DNA from: Neobacillus nitrireducens
Lineage (GTDB): Bacteria > Bacillota > Bacilli > Bacillales > Cytobacillaceae
Assembly: GCF_030915405.1 (NCBI RefSeq)
Contig: NZ_CP133262.1
Span: 2,852,001 to 2,916,000 of the forward strand
Length of the DNA stretch: 64,000 nt
Reading direction: 5' to 3'
The translations under genes and the position numbers were made by a program. Of the stretch, positions 36,787 through 50,651 are shown piece after piece (the first letter of the stretch is position 1; the number at the start of each line of letters is the position of its first letter). The notes below the pieces were generated by a model that was given only the letters and a program-made list of their open reading frames with translations, made no database searches and was not told the DNA's origin.

Positions 36787-37938
36787 TTAAAAGAAATTTT
36801 GATATTTCATCGTAAAATAATAAACAAGAGTTAAAAGAGCTAAAATCGAAAAGTTATAAAAGCTAAACCTTATAAGGTACATTTTACTTTTTTGTGGATC
36901 TCTCTTAATAAAAAGTTTAAATGAAATTACACTTGCGAGGGAAGCAACAATCGTACCAAGTCCACCTAAATTCACACCTATTAATAAAGGCTGCCAATTC
37001 ACGGAGAATTTTGATAAAAAGATCGCAGCTGGTACATTGCTTATCAGTTGGCTTAAAATTATGGAACTGAAAAAGATTGATGTGGGACTTTTGAGATTTT
37101 CGCTGGCAAATGTGTGTACTACCTTTAATTCCGATATGTTTCCTATAAATATAAAAAAACATATAAAAGTAATAAGCAATAAATAATCAATTTTCTTCAA
37201 TAATTTTATATCAAGTATACATGCTGTTCCCAATGCGATGATGAACGCAAGTTTGTAGCTTAAAACCCCTAGTATGGATGCAGATATGATGCCAAATAGT
37301 ATTCCCCATACTGTTGCCTTTTTTTTATTTATTATAGGAATATACGGAAGTTCCATTTCCAATGTTTTACTATTCAATCTTTGATTAAGAAAGAATAACA
37401 GAATAATTCCAAGAACCACTAAAAGAAGGATTGTTGAAAAAAATTGTATAGGCCTTATTCCGTAGTTAGTAAATATGAAAAGATTTTGAGGATTTCCCAT
37501 TGGAGTTAAGCTGCTTCCGATGTTAGCCGCAATTGTCTCTAGTATAATAGTATCTAACATAGAAGTTTGTATAATCTTACTAATTATAAGTGTTAATGGT
37601 ACAAATGTTATTAATGCCACATCATTCGTTACAAGCATGGAACTAAAAAAGCATAATAAAATTAGGATTGCTGAAACACTTTTACTATTATGACATTTAC
37701 TCAGTATAGCAATGGCGAACTTATCCAATAGTTTAAGATCTTCCAGAGCCTTCACTACGAGCATAAGATTAAATAAACTGACTAATACTTTAAAATTTAT
37801 ATATTCTAGTTCTGGTGCATGGAATAAACAGCTTACGATTGCTAACAAGAGTGATATGGTAAATACAATGTCTTTTTTTAAAATTCCAAATTTCAATTTC
37901 ACTTTTTCTTCGTTTTCCACATAAATATATTCTTTCAT
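36787..37938 (-). CDS. Anion permease of the ion-transporter (ArsB/SLC13-like) superfamily
   Basis: 384 residues, about ten spans, in two inverted-repeat halves. The first half has TNDVALITFVPL and ANIGSSLTPMGNPQNLFIF, the second LISNVPAAIFLSKF; these hairpin-loop motifs mark the IT superfamily (ArsB, NhaD, citrate/dicarboxylate carriers). The substrate cannot be read. The start is the ATG at 37938, after TGGAGGGGG; the frame runs on upstream without a ribosome site. Base composition is more AT-rich than the neighbours and similar repeats lie on both sides, so it may have been acquired. Confidence 0.8.
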   Translation of the reverse strand: MKEYIYVENEEKVKLKFGILKKDIVFTISLLLAIVSCLFHAPELEYINFKVLVSLFNLMLVVKALEDLKLLDKFAIAILSKCHNSKSVSAILILLCFFSSMLVTNDVALITFVPLTLIISKIIQTSMLDTIILETIAANIGSSLTPMGNPQNLFIFTNYGIRPIQFFSTILLLVVLGIILLFFLNQRLNSKTLEMELPYIPIINKKKATVWGILFGIISASILGVLSYKLAFIIALGTACILDIKLLKKIDYLLLITFICFFIFIGNISELKVVHTFASENLKSPTSIFFSSIILSQLISNVPAAIFLSKFSVNWQPLLIGVNLGGLGTIVASLASVISFKLFIKRDPQKSKMYLIRFSFYNFSILALLTLVYYFTMKYQNFF

Positions 37939-38007
37939 CAATCCCCCTCCAGTACTATCTATTCTACTACACACCCCTGTTTCTTGCATTTGGAACTTCA
38001 ATGCACT

Positions 38008-38122
38008 TAAAAAATACCATCATTTCCATGAAATCACAGAAAAAATTACGTTTTATCGTTATGAGGGTTATGATTAGTCTTGACTTGATGGGCATGGGGG
38101 AATTTCAGCATAAGGACAAAGT
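38008..38122. repeat. Interspersed repeat, right copy flanking the permease gene
   Basis: Same-orientation relative of 36566-36692: ATCATTTCCATGAAATCACAGAA, then CGTTTTATCGTT, ATGATTAGTCTTGAC, GATGGGCATGGGG and CATAAGGACAAA. Confidence 0.55.
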
Positions 38123-38164
38123 ATTTACAGTCCCTTTTGTGATAAACGTACCCGAATAATAACA

Positions 38165-38194
38165 AACCCCCTTTCTCGGCTTGAGAAGGGGGTT
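38165..38194 (-). terminator. rocA terminator
   Basis: AACCCCCTTCTC / GAGAAAGGGGGTT followed by TGTTATT on the minus strand, 15 bases past the rocA stop. Confidence 0.8.
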
Positions 38195-38208
38195 ACTTTC
38201 AAAATAAA

Positions 38209-39756
38209 TTAATACATTTCAGACGTAGTTTTTGCCTGCATATGAAGCAGCAAGTAATCAGGACCACCTGCTTTAGAGTCAGTTCCGGACATGTTGAAGC
38301 CGCCAAATGGTTGATAGCCAACGATCGCGCCAGTACATGAACGGTTAAAGTATAGGTTACCAACATGGAAGTCTTCACGGGCTTGTTCCATGTGAGCACG
38401 GTTATTAGTGATAACTGCACCGGTTAAGCCGTACTCTGTGTTGTTTGCAATTTCAATCGCCTCATCAAAGTTCTTTGCCTTTGTGAATCCAACCACAGGC
38501 CCGAAAATTTCTTCCTGCATAATCCGTGCTTTAGGAGCCAGATCTCCAATAACTGTTGGTTTAATGAAGTAACCTTTCGAGTTATCTCCTTCGCCGCCAG
38601 CCAATAACTTGCCTTCGTTCTTACCGATTTCAATATAATCCATAATTTTTTTGAAGGCATTATTGTCGTTAACCGGACCCATGAATGTAGCTTGCTCTGT
38701 AGGATCGCCGACTGTTAACTGGTTTGTTAATTCAACGACACGATTTAATACTTGGTCGTATACATCCTCAACGATTACTGCGCGTGAACATGCAGAACAT
38801 TTTTGACCTGAGAATCCGAATGCACCTGCAGTAATTGATTGAGCAGCAAGCTCAAGGTCTGCTTCACTATCAACGACAATGGTATCTTTACCGCCCATTT
38901 CTGCAATCAAACGTTTCATCCAAATTTGACCTTCGTTTACTTTAGAAGAACGATCAAAAATACGAAGTCCGACATCGCGTGAACCTGTGAAACTGATAAA
39001 GCGTGTATCTTTATGGTCAACTAAATAGTCGCCCACTTCCGAACCGCTTCCTGGTACGAAATTTAGAACACCTTTAGGAAGACCCGCTTCTTCCATGACT
39101 TCAACAAACTTCGCTGCAACCACAGGTGTCGTTGATGCTGGCTTTAGAAGCACTGTATTCCCGGAGACAATCGCTGCAACTGTGGTTCCTGCCATGATCG
39201 CAAATGGGAAATTCCATGGAGAAATAATGATACCTACGCCAAGCGGTATATAGTCATAACGATTAAATTCATTCGGACGGCTTTGAACGGGTACCCCATT
39301 TTTAAGTGCGAGCATTTGGCGCCCATAATATTCAAGGAAGTCAATTCCTTCAGCCGTATCTGCATCGGCTTCTCTCCATGGCTTCCCTGCTTCTTTTGTC
39401 ATTAGAGCAGAAAATTCGTGTTTGCGGCGGCGAATAATGGCTGCTGCTTTAAATAAAACATCCGCGCGAACTTCTGGTTTTACTTTTTTCCAAGTTTTAT
39501 AGGCTTCGACAGCCGCTTGCATTGCTTTTTCAGCAAGATCTTGGCTTGCTTTTGAAACGCGGCCAATGACCTCTTCCTTATTAGATGGATTATAGGAAAC
39601 AATCTTATCCTCGGTTGCAATTCTTTCTCCGCCAATTACGAGGTCATAATCCTGACCTAAATATCCTTCTACTGTTTGTAACGCCTTTAGATAGGCCTGA
39701 CGGTTTTCTTCAATCGTAAAATCTGTAAATGGTTCGTGTTTGTAAGGTTGTACCAT
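38209..39756 (-). CDS. rocA: 1-Pyrroline-5-carboxylate dehydrogenase
   Basis: 515 residues. Oxidises pyrroline-5-carboxylate/glutamate semialdehyde to glutamate, the last step of proline and arginine breakdown. Catalytic segments: [38 protein letters not shown] (general-base Glu), and the nucleophilic Cys in [13 protein letters not shown]. Single gene with its own promoter and a cre-like site, so repression by CcpA on good carbon sources is likely. No proline dehydrogenase gene lies nearby. Confidence 0.95.
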   Translation of the reverse strand: MVQPYKHEPFTDFTIEENRQAYLKALQTVEGYLGQDYDLVIGGERIATEDKIVSYNPSNKEEVIGRVSKASQDLAEKAMQAAVEAYKTWKKVKPEVRADVLFKAAAIIRRRKHEFSALMTKEAGKPWREADADTAEGIDFLEYYGRQMLALKNGVPVQSRPNEFNRYDYIPLGVGIIISPWNFPFAIMAGTTVAAIVSGNTVLLKPASTTPVVAAKFVEVMEEAGLPKGVLNFVPGSGSEVGDYLVDHKDTRFISFTGSRDVGLRIFDRSSKVNEGQIWMKRLIAEMGGKDTIVVDSEADLELAAQSITAGAFGFSGQKCSACSRAVIVEDVYDQVLNRVVELTNQLTVGDPTEQATFMGPVNDNNAFKKIMDYIEIGKNEGKLLAGGEGDNSKGYFIKPTVIGDLAPKARIMQEEIFGPVVGFTKAKNFDEAIEIANNTEYGLTGAVITNNRAHMEQAREDFHVGNLYFNRSCTGAIVGYQPFGGFNMSGTDSKAGGPDYLLLHMQAKTTSEMY

Positions 39757-39777
39757 TTGTTAAACCCTCCTATGTAA

Positions 39778-39833
39778 TAAAAACGTTTTCACTCCACTGT
39801 TCATTCTAACACGATTCATTTCTATGCCGCAAT
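39778..39833 (-). promoter_or_regulatory. rocA promoter with a cre-like CcpA site
   Basis: On the minus strand: TTGCGG (39828-39833), 18 bases, TGT-TAGAAT (-10 at 39804-39809). TGAAAACGTTTTAT (39778-39793) matches the left half and CG centre of the cre consensus TGWAANCGNTNWCA but departs at its last two bases. It would start a few bases after the transcription start. Confidence 0.5.
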
Positions 39834-39846
39834 AATTGTCGATACC

Positions 39847-39902
39847 CACTAAAAAAGAGGGCTTCTACGCCATGAAAAGTATTGTATACCTCTTTTTTAG
39901 TG
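39847..39902. terminator. Inverted repeat between rocA and camS regions
   Basis: Perfect 14-bp arms CACTAAAAAAGAGG / CCTCTTTTTTAGTG, 28-base loop. T run on both strands, so a bidirectional terminator shielding rocA is likely. Confidence 0.55.
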
Positions 39903-39975
39903 ATTTATACGTTAAATTTTGTTGTTTTTCATTGTATATATCCTTCTATATGCTCTTTAATCGGATAGGAAAACA

Positions 39976-40056
39976 TTCTATCGGCGAATTATTAGGTTCT
40001 ATCAGCGAATTATGATATTCTATCAGCGAATTTCCGTGTTCTATCAGCGAATCGTA
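39976..40056. repeat. Tandem 21-base repeat, four units
   Basis: TTCTATC[AG]GCGAAT begins at 39976, 39997, 40018 and 40039, an exact 21-base period; the first 13-15 bases of each unit are conserved and the other six vary. A degenerate relative lies just upstream (TCGGATAGG). Confidence 0.85.
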
Positions 40057-40105
40057 ATTAAGACCTAAATTCAAACAAAAATCGGGCTGGAGCTGCTTGG
40101 AAATG

Positions 40106-40134
40106 AAAAAAAGACCCGGCATTGATGCCGGATC
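40106..40134 (-). terminator. Terminator of the pcrB-pcrA-ligA-camS operon
   Basis: GATCCGGCAT / ATGCCGGGTC arms followed by TTTTTTTC on minus, directly abutting the camS stop. Confidence 0.9.
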
Positions 40135-41307
40135 TTATTGATATATATGGACAAATGGTTCGGTTTCATTCGCCTTGCGGACGATTAGTGCCTCAGGTCC
40201 GTCTACAGACGTAACACTGACCGAAACAGATAAATACTTCGGAAAATGTTCCATGACAAGTCCTGTTACATACTGTGTGAACCCAATTCCTTCTGTTTTT
40301 CCGTAGAATTGAATCGGAATGGTAATACTCAAATCCTGAAGCTGATCACCCATATAAAAGGCTCTGCCAATTACACCATTATAGTTAGGAAAATACTCTT
40401 CCACATCCTGCTTAAAATTTAAAAACGCAGTGACATCATCACGATGTTCATCCTGTGCGTCCTTGGAAGGGAAAAGATAATACTTTTCATTTACATTTTC
40501 CCAACTGTTTAGTGTAGCACTACCTTTATCGACAGTAGAATAGGTAATGAAATTTCCAGGAACGACAGAAGATTTACTTGCCTGTTCAAATAAGGCAATC
40601 GTAATAGGAATCTCCTTTAGGGAGTTTATGTTCCTCATCCGCTTGACGACCTCTGCGGCAATTTTCTTGCCTTCCCGTACCATTTCTGATTGAGGAATTT
40701 TTTGCTCAAAGGTATCACCATCAGATGTCTTTTTATAATAATAAATAGAATTTAAGGCAAGGCCAATTGTAACTCCGCCGAGCGTTACCTTATCATTCTC
40801 ATTTTTTATTAAATAGTCATGCTCCAAAATATGCGCTAAATAGATTGGTGAACTCGGCTCACCCTTTTTACCCGTATCAACAGGGTTTAGTCCGATATTC
40901 TCCGATTCTTTTAGTTCTTTGTTGTCCCTTTGTAAAGCGTTAAACTGCTCTTTTGTATATTTACGGTTTAACAAAAGTTTGATGGTCTTTCCTTTGATTT
41001 CCTGTCCTTCACGGAACAAATATTTCTCCGTATCAAATGAATTTTGGGCAATTCGCATTAAGCCCATTTCAAACTCGTTTAAGTCATACCGTGTATTAAT
41101 ATTATTTACCACCAACCCGCGTGCTTCCCCTGGTTCAAACGGCAAAATCGTCCGATAATAGCTGTCGGAAATATTATACTTTGGAATAATTGCCTTCCCT
41201 TTCACTTTCTCCTTCGTTTGTACCACTTCATTTTGCTTCTGAAAATTTGGTGCACAGGCACTTAGCAAAAAGACAAGGGAGAGAGCGAGCAATGAGAACT
41301 TTCTCAC
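40135..41307 (-). CDS. camS: CamS-family lipoprotein (sex pheromone precursor type)
   Basis: About 390 residues. Lipoprotein signal: MRKFSLLALSLVFLLSAC from the chosen GTG at 41307 (AAGAGG eight bases upstream), with the lipid-bearing Cys18. The mature part has the CamS pattern, for example YDLNEFEMGLMRIAQ, ITIALFEQASKSSVVPGNF and SWENVNEKYYLFPSKDAQ. In enterococci CamS releases a pheromone peptide from its signal sequence; in Bacillus (yerH) its job is unknown. Last gene of the pcrB-pcrA-ligA-camS set. Confidence 0.9.
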   Translation of the reverse strand: MRKFSLLALSLVFLLSACAPNFQKQNEVVQTKEKVKGKAIIPKYNISDSYYRTILPFEPGEARGLVVNNINTRYDLNEFEMGLMRIAQNSFDTEKYLFREGQEIKGKTIKLLLNRKYTKEQFNALQRDNKELKESENIGLNPVDTGKKGEPSSPIYLAHILEHDYLIKNENDKVTLGGVTIGLALNSIYYYKKTSDGDTFEQKIPQSEMVREGKKIAAEVVKRMRNINSLKEIPITIALFEQASKSSVVPGNFITYSTVDKGSATLNSWENVNEKYYLFPSKDAQDEHRDDVTAFLNFKQDVEEYFPNYNGVIGRAFYMGDQLQDLSITIPIQFYGKTEGIGFTQYVTGLVMEHFPKYLSVSVSVTSVDGPEALIVRKANETEPFVHIYQ

Positions 41308-41319
41308 GTCATACACCTC

Positions 41320-45665
<4,346 letters not shown>

Positions 45666-45712
45666 TCCATCCACCACCATAACAAACGTATGTTCTTATT
45701 TTTATCATAACT

Positions 45713-46417
45713 CTATTTTTCTATTTTAGCAATTCGCGGGTCCATCTTTACTGTTTCCAAGGCAAGCTCAAAATTTTCATAAATGGCATTTCCGACGACA
45801 ATGACATCTGCATACTTGGCCATTTCTTTGGCCTGCTCAATGGTTGATATTCCTCCGCCATAAAAAAGGACAGTCTTTTCAAGCGACCTTTTCACACCCG
45901 CAACCAGGTCCACATCACCATATTTACCGCTATATTCAAGATAAAATATCGGAAGCTGAAACATTTTTTCAGCCATTACCGCGCAGGCAATTACCTCGTC
46001 GTTCGTAAGGTTTGTATTCGCATTTGTCAGTTTTGCGGCTTTGCAGTCTTCGTTTAAGATGCAATAGCCCTCCATGACAATTTCTTCCCAATCCATGACA
46101 TCACCAAATTCCTTCACAGCCTCGTGGTGAAGTCCCGTAATCCATTTTGTATCACTGCTATTTAAAATGGTTGGAATAAAATAAAGGTCAAATCCCGGTG
46201 TAACGGTGTCAATCGACGATACTTCAAGGACACATGGAACCGAAAAGCGGCGAATTCTTGCCATTAAATCGAGGACCTTTTCTAAGGTGATCCCATCTGT
46301 ACCGCCAACGATAATGGCATCGGTTCCTGATTCACAGATTGTTTCTAAACGTTCATCAGATAGTTCTTTATTAGGGTCGAGTTTGAACACATGCCGCCAC
46401 TCGCGAAAATCATACAT
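45713..46417 (-). CDS. pcrB: Heptaprenylglyceryl phosphate synthase
   Basis: 234 residues. TIM-barrel prenyltransferase that joins heptaprenyl diphosphate to sn-glycerol-1-phosphate, giving archaeal-like ether lipids in Bacillaceae. Substrate-site segments: [35 protein letters not shown], and [15 protein letters not shown]. Start ATG at 46417, after GGGAGGAT. First gene of pcrB-pcrA-ligA-camS. The gap ahead contains repeat copy B. Confidence 0.93.
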   Translation of the reverse strand: MYDFREWRHVFKLDPNKELSDERLETICESGTDAIIVGGTDGITLEKVLDLMARIRRFSVPCVLEVSSIDTVTPGFDLYFIPTILNSSDTKWITGLHHEAVKEFGDVMDWEEIVMEGYCILNEDCKAAKLTNANTNLTNDEVIACAVMAEKMFQLPIFYLEYSGKYGDVDLVAGVKRSLEKTVLFYGGGISTIEQAKEMAKYADVIVVGNAIYENFELALETVKMDPRIAKIEK

Positions 46418-46536
46418 CAAAAAGATCCTCCCATATCATTAATCCATTACACCATTATAGCACTAGCCGTTTCGATAAAAAAAGAAAACACTAAATCTAA
46501 ATATAGAAATCATAACCAGTATTTTGATTTGCAAAA

Positions 46537-46683
46537 AAAAGCGGAGGCGCCCGTTAAGCGGCGTATGGACTGGAGCAGCGCTCCAACTGAGATAAAGGAA
46601 ACACGAAGAGCGATAGCGATTCGATGTTGACTTATCGTAGGGCGGAGAGCGAAGTCCACTAGCCGTTGGGCGCTGGAGCTGGA
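46537..46683. repeat. Interspersed repeat, copy B
   Basis: AAAAGCGGAGGCGCC...GGGCGCTGGAGCTGGA, 147 bases, without the insert seen in copy A at 14362-14604. No ORF; lies between yerC and pcrB, immediately beyond the yerC terminator. Confidence 0.85.
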
Positions 46684-46717
46684 TTCAAAAAAAAACCGAA
46701 GAGCGTTGTCTCCGGTT
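46684..46717 (-). terminator. yerC terminator
   Basis: On minus, AACCGGAGA / TCTTCGGTT arms followed by TTTTTTTTG, just after the yerC stop. Confidence 0.8.
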
Positions 46718-46720
46718 TGG

Positions 46721-47035
46721 TTATTCCTGTTCAGTTGCAGTGGTTTCGCTCTTAAGTCGTTCAAGTACCATTTCATACGTGTCGTTACCATAGTTCAAGC
46801 AACGTTTTACCCGTGAAATTGTGGCAGTACTCGCTCCGGTTTCCGTTTCAATTTTATGATACGTATTGCCATCGCGAAGCATTCTTGCTACATCAAGACG
46901 CTGTGCTAAGGATTGAATTTCATTTATTGTGCACAAATCGTCAAAAAAGCGATAGCATTCTTCAAGATCTTTTAATGAAAGAACGGCTTGAAATAATTGA
47001 TCCAGTTCTTTACCTCGTAATTTATTTATCTGCAT
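46721..47035 (-). CDS. yerC: YerC, TrpR-like DNA-binding protein
   Basis: 104 residues. A TrpR/YerC-family helix-turn-helix: LKDLEECYRFFDDLCTINEIQSLAQRLDVARMLRDGNTYHKIETETGASTATISRVKRCL runs through most of the protein, the recognition helix being ATISRVKR. Follows yerB by 22 bases and has a terminator, so yerB-yerC form one unit. Targets unknown. Confidence 0.9.
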   Translation of the reverse strand: MQINKLRGKELDQLFQAVLSLKDLEECYRFFDDLCTINEIQSLAQRLDVARMLRDGNTYHKIETETGASTATISRVKRCLNYGNDTYEMVLERLKSETTATEQE

Positions 47036-47057
47036 ATGCTTTACCCCTTTAAATTAT

Positions 47058-48113
47058 CTATTTAGTTAACGTGACAATCTTCTCAAGACCAGGTTTTGTT
47101 GGAACCACATTGACCCATGTTTTTCCCTGGACAAGCGGAACTTCTACGCCATCTTTGACTGGAACAAGTTCACCGCTCTTATTCTTCCATTCCACTTGGT
47201 TTACCTTTCCTTTTTGGAGCAAATATGCTTTGCCGCCGGACTCTAAATCGATATCTCTACGCCCATAAGAATCGATAAACTGATGCTTAGCTTCAATAAT
47301 AAAAATATTATCAAGTAGCACAGGATCCTTTGAATCTAAATCAACCGTTTGCGCATCGCCTGAAAACCGTTTATATTTGCCTGTGGCTGCATCAAATTTA
47401 AACATGGAATTAGAAATTCCACCCTTAGAGTAAGTAATCTTGACGGTTCTTGCATCGGCCCCCGTTATATTCTTACTTTCTTCTTCTGTGAAAAACTTAA
47501 ATGGGGCCGGTCCCTTTTCCATCGAATATTTCTTTTGCTTTGCACCCTTTAAAATGTTTTGATACGTAATATAGGAGTTATGAGGTGCTCTTCGGGTCTT
47601 AGAACGTTTAAATAGCGTCCCGTCATAAACCATTCCATTTAAATTATCAATATAGTTACCATTCAGGATTTCCTTTGCTTCCGGACTATAACCATGTGCA
47701 ATATATAGGGCATTAAGTCCTTTTGCCAAGTAAATATAATAATCCCTTGCACTCCTAACAGGACCTATATTTGCTGGCTTTTCACTTTGAAATATGGCCA
47801 AGAAGCGCGTGATATCACCTTCTGCCAGAATCTCATAGACGATGTCAGCTTTAGTCAGACCCGATTGCGGTCTTGCTTTTGGGTGATTATTAACCATCAC
47901 GGCTACTGCTCTGGTATCCGTGTCTACCTTAGAGCCCACCCCTGTTAATGGATAAAAATATGGGTTGACTTGTTGCTCTTCCGGTTGTTTCGGTTCTGTT
48001 TGGGTTACCGGCTTTTCCTTTTTGACGGGTCCCTTAACCTGTTCCTTATCACTACAACCAGAAAGTAGTAACAGGAAAGCTATCATAAAAACAGCCCATT
48101 TTTTCATTTTCAT
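47058..48113 (-). CDS. yerB: YerB, DUF3048 lipoprotein
   Basis: 351 residues from the ATG at 48113, chosen because TAGGAG lies eight bases upstream. Lipoprotein signal FMIAFLLLLSGC, then a Lys/Gln-rich linker, then the DUF3048 domains (DTRAVAVMVNNHPKARPQSGLTKADIVYEILAEGDITRFLAIF and IGPVRSARDYYI). Anchored outside the membrane. Role unknown; constant partner of yerC. Confidence 0.92.
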   Translation of the reverse strand: MKMKKWAVFMIAFLLLLSGCSDKEQVKGPVKKEKPVTQTEPKQPEEQQVNPYFYPLTGVGSKVDTDTRAVAVMVNNHPKARPQSGLTKADIVYEILAEGDITRFLAIFQSEKPANIGPVRSARDYYIYLAKGLNALYIAHGYSPEAKEILNGNYIDNLNGMVYDGTLFKRSKTRRAPHNSYITYQNILKGAKQKKYSMEKGPAPFKFFTEEESKNITGADARTVKITYSKGGISNSMFKFDAATGKYKRFSGDAQTVDLDSKDPVLLDNIFIIEAKHQFIDSYGRRDIDLESGGKAYLLQKGKVNQVEWKNKSGELVPVKDGVEVPLVQGKTWVNVVPTKPGLEKIVTLTK

Positions 48114-48158
48114 GAACACACTCCTATTTACTTTCAATAATGCTGTGTTAACTTAGCT

Positions 48159-48287
48159 GTTGATTTCCGCTCCAGGCGCTTCGCTTTCCGCGGGCGGTCC
48201 GGGGAGCCTCCTCGGCGCTTTGCGCCTGCGGGGTCTCCCCTGCCCCGTCCTCCCGCAGGAGTCTTCGCGCCTTCCGCTCCAATCAAC
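48159..48287. repeat. GC-rich interspersed repeat with GTTGATT termini
   Basis: 129 bases bounded by GTTGATT and AATCAAC, with TTCCGCTCC near both ends and long self-complementary GC blocks (GGCGCTTTGCGCC, CTCCTGCGGGAG-like). Much richer in G+C than its surroundings. I recognise it as a repeat found many times in Bacillaceae genomes. Spurious frames across it are not genes. Confidence 0.8.
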
Positions 48288-48372
48288 TTGGTAATAAAAT
48301 CAACAATGACCGTTAATACTGTTTCATTAAAGAAAGACACTTTCATACTTTAGCTCTTTACTCACTAACAGT

Positions 48373-50118
48373 TTAACGCATTATTGACGGAAAGAGTACT
48401 GTTTTATTCATCACATCGTACATTCCTCGTGGCGTAATCCGAATGTGAGGCAAATGTGTTGCCGAGAAAAAGGCCAGACTGTAAATAGGATCTGAGAATG
48501 TATAACCTCGTTCTCTTAACTCAATCAGCAGTCTTTTTTCTTGGCTCATTAATTCTTCGATTGGAAGATTGGACATAATTCCATGTAAGGATAATGGCAG
48601 TTCACAAACAACCTGGTTATCCTCAACCATTACAATCCCACCGCCTAATTCTCTCATTCTATTAAAAGCATGGAGCATATCTTGTTTGTTTTTTCCTATT
48701 AAAATAATATCGCCTGTACTTGAATAAGAACTGGCCAATGCGGATAAGGTAGTGGCAAATCCCTTTAAGAGCGTATTTATCCTCCATTTCCCATTTCGGT
48801 CGATTAATGTGAAGAAGCATTCATCGTGATTCATTGGCAGTTCATCTGCGGAAGCATCAATGGAAATGGAATATGGCTTTGTAATCACAGCGTTTTCCAT
48901 CTTGATCCCAAATGGCATAGAAAATTGCATATCATCTAACGTTAAATCCCAATCCAGCTCCATCGGCTTTAGACCATATTCATCCCAACCAATCGGAGGA
49001 TACGCACCGGGCACTTGTTGTCCATCCCGTTTTACCCATTTCCCTTTTGCAAGGACAGACACAGGTGTTGGATTTTCAATACTCGATAAGAAGTTAATAT
49101 TAGCTACCCGGCCAGTTGCTATATTCCCATGAAGATGGTCAATATTGTAATAACGGGCAATATTGACAGTTGCCATATTATACGCATCAATCGCGGGTAC
49201 TCCTTTTTCAATCGCAATACGAATCATCGCATCGGTCACTCCTTGCTCATAAAAGGTCGAGGATGAGCCGTCAGTATTAAACATTAATCGATCATAAGCA
49301 TCTATACCTAATCGCTTCATATCATCCAGTATATTTGGCAAATCGGGACGAATGGATGAATACCTTATGCTCACCATATACCCTTGCATTAAGCGGTTAT
49401 AAACCTCTTCACCGGTCATTGCTTCATGGTCACAATCGGCACCAAGCAGCATCATTTTTGCCAAGGTTTTTTCCGAAGCACCAGGGAAATGACCTTCAAT
49501 TTGCTTGCGCATCCGTTTTGCCTCTTGAATCCAATGGAGCATCATATCATCGCCATCAAGCAGTTTTGGCCACCCTGTCAATTCTCCGCCCTGAAGAACC
49601 GCATCATGTTCAAGCCATGATTTAACATTACTATGTGAAAAAATTTCTTCCTCATTCAATATTTCTGTTTGTGAATCAAAACGGCTCCACCAATACATTG
49701 TTGTTGGAATCGACCGAAGATCTTTCAATAATGTAAACGCTTCCCTTTTTTCTAAATGTAAAATCAAGGCCATATTGTCATTAATTAAGGTTGTCGTCCC
49801 AAACTGAGATGCATATGCAGCCAGTGTTAGGGGATTATATAATTGAAACGGATGGGCATGTGGTTCAATGTATCCCGGAACAATTATTTCATTGGTACAA
49901 TCAATGACTTCACAGTTTTCGAGCTGTATTGGTAAGTTCTCACCCACGTAAACAATCCGATCTTCATAAATCCAAATATTTGCTCTTAACCACTTTTTAA
50001 ACGTCTGATTTAAATACAAGGCGTTTTTCAATAAAATGGTTGGAGACGTTTTTCCATCCAATACGGATACATGCGTACGTAAGTGTTTATTTTTCCAGCG
50101 GTAGCGTTGCTCTAGCAT
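48373..50118 (-). CDS. adeC: Adenine deaminase family protein (YerA)
   Basis: 581 residues of the AdeC amidohydrolase group, which turns adenine into hypoxanthine. Metal ligands in VPGYIEPHAHPFQLYNP (HxH), the Glu in GGELTGWP, ADCDHEAMTG, and NTDGSSS. B. subtilis carries this paralogue (yerA) between the pur operon and yerB, exactly as here. The start has GGGAGGGAAG. Activity toward adenine is inferred from the family and from the neighbouring purine genes; YerA-type members are less well characterised than AdeC. Confidence 0.88.
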   Translation of the reverse strand: MLEQRYRWKNKHLRTHVSVLDGKTSPTILLKNALYLNQTFKKWLRANIWIYEDRIVYVGENLPIQLENCEVIDCTNEIIVPGYIEPHAHPFQLYNPLTLAAYASQFGTTTLINDNMALILHLEKREAFTLLKDLRSIPTTMYWWSRFDSQTEILNEEEIFSHSNVKSWLEHDAVLQGGELTGWPKLLDGDDMMLHWIQEAKRMRKQIEGHFPGASEKTLAKMMLLGADCDHEAMTGEEVYNRLMQGYMVSIRYSSIRPDLPNILDDMKRLGIDAYDRLMFNTDGSSSTFYEQGVTDAMIRIAIEKGVPAIDAYNMATVNIARYYNIDHLHGNIATGRVANINFLSSIENPTPVSVLAKGKWVKRDGQQVPGAYPPIGWDEYGLKPMELDWDLTLDDMQFSMPFGIKMENAVITKPYSISIDASADELPMNHDECFFTLIDRNGKWRINTLLKGFATTLSALASSYSSTGDIILIGKNKQDMLHAFNRMRELGGGIVMVEDNQVVCELPLSLHGIMSNLPIEELMSQEKRLLIELRERGYTFSDPIYSLAFFSATHLPHIRITPRGMYDVMNKTVLFPSIMR

Positions 50119-50288
50119 ACGTCTTCCCTCCCCTTTTTCAAAAAAACTATCTATATAATAATAAGTTGATTTAACAATAAAGAAAGCCCTTACAAAAAAT
50201 TCTTTAGATACAATATTATCATATTTTATTGTTTAACGCATTAAAGAATTGATAATTATTGTAAACAATTTGTGAAGGAGTGCACAAA

Positions 50289-50594
50289 ATGAATGTTAAA
50301 CCAAATATTAGTTTGATCAATGCATTAATTCGGATTACGATTGGATTAACGCTTCTTTCCTGGACAACCTCTAAGTTGGTCAAACACCCTTGGAGAGATT
50401 CTTATTTGTTTATCGCCATGTGCGCAGCAATGAAGGTGGCTGAGGGCATTGTCCGCTATTGTCCGCTGACCGCTTTATTTGAAAAATGTCAGTGCATGAT
50501 TGAGGATCACGATCGGGCGATGGATTCAATGGATGGAATGGAAGGACTTGCGAATGGGGATAGTAATGAGCTGGTACCGTATAATCCGACTTGA
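50289..50594 (+). CDS. DUF2892 (YgaP-like) membrane protein
   Basis: 101 residues from the ATG at 50289 (GAAGGAG eight bases upstream; a GTG at 50280 lies too near). Two short hydrophobic helices (about residues 8-25 and 36-52) with R-x-x-x-G, then YCPLTALFEKCQC, the pattern of the DUF2892 inner-membrane domain, and an acidic Met-rich tail. Single gene transcribed against its neighbours. Confidence 0.8.
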   Translation: MNVKPNISLINALIRITIGLTLLSWTTSKLVKHPWRDSYLFIAMCAAMKVAEGIVRYCPLTALFEKCQCMIEDHDRAMDSMDGMEGLANGDSNELVPYNPT

Positions 50595-50651
50595 GGTGGA
50601 TTTGAAGAGATAGTATTTGTAAAAATTATACAATTATTGTAAAAATAATAT

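Noticed and set aside
39976-40056. Looked at as a CRISPR array
   Set aside because: Conserved part is about 13-15 bases and the variable part about six, far too short for repeats and spacers. No cas genes in the window.
48134-48346. A 70-codon minus-strand frame over the GC-rich repeat
   Set aside because: The Arg/Gly-rich translation comes entirely from the repeat, and similar frames arise wherever that repeat lies.
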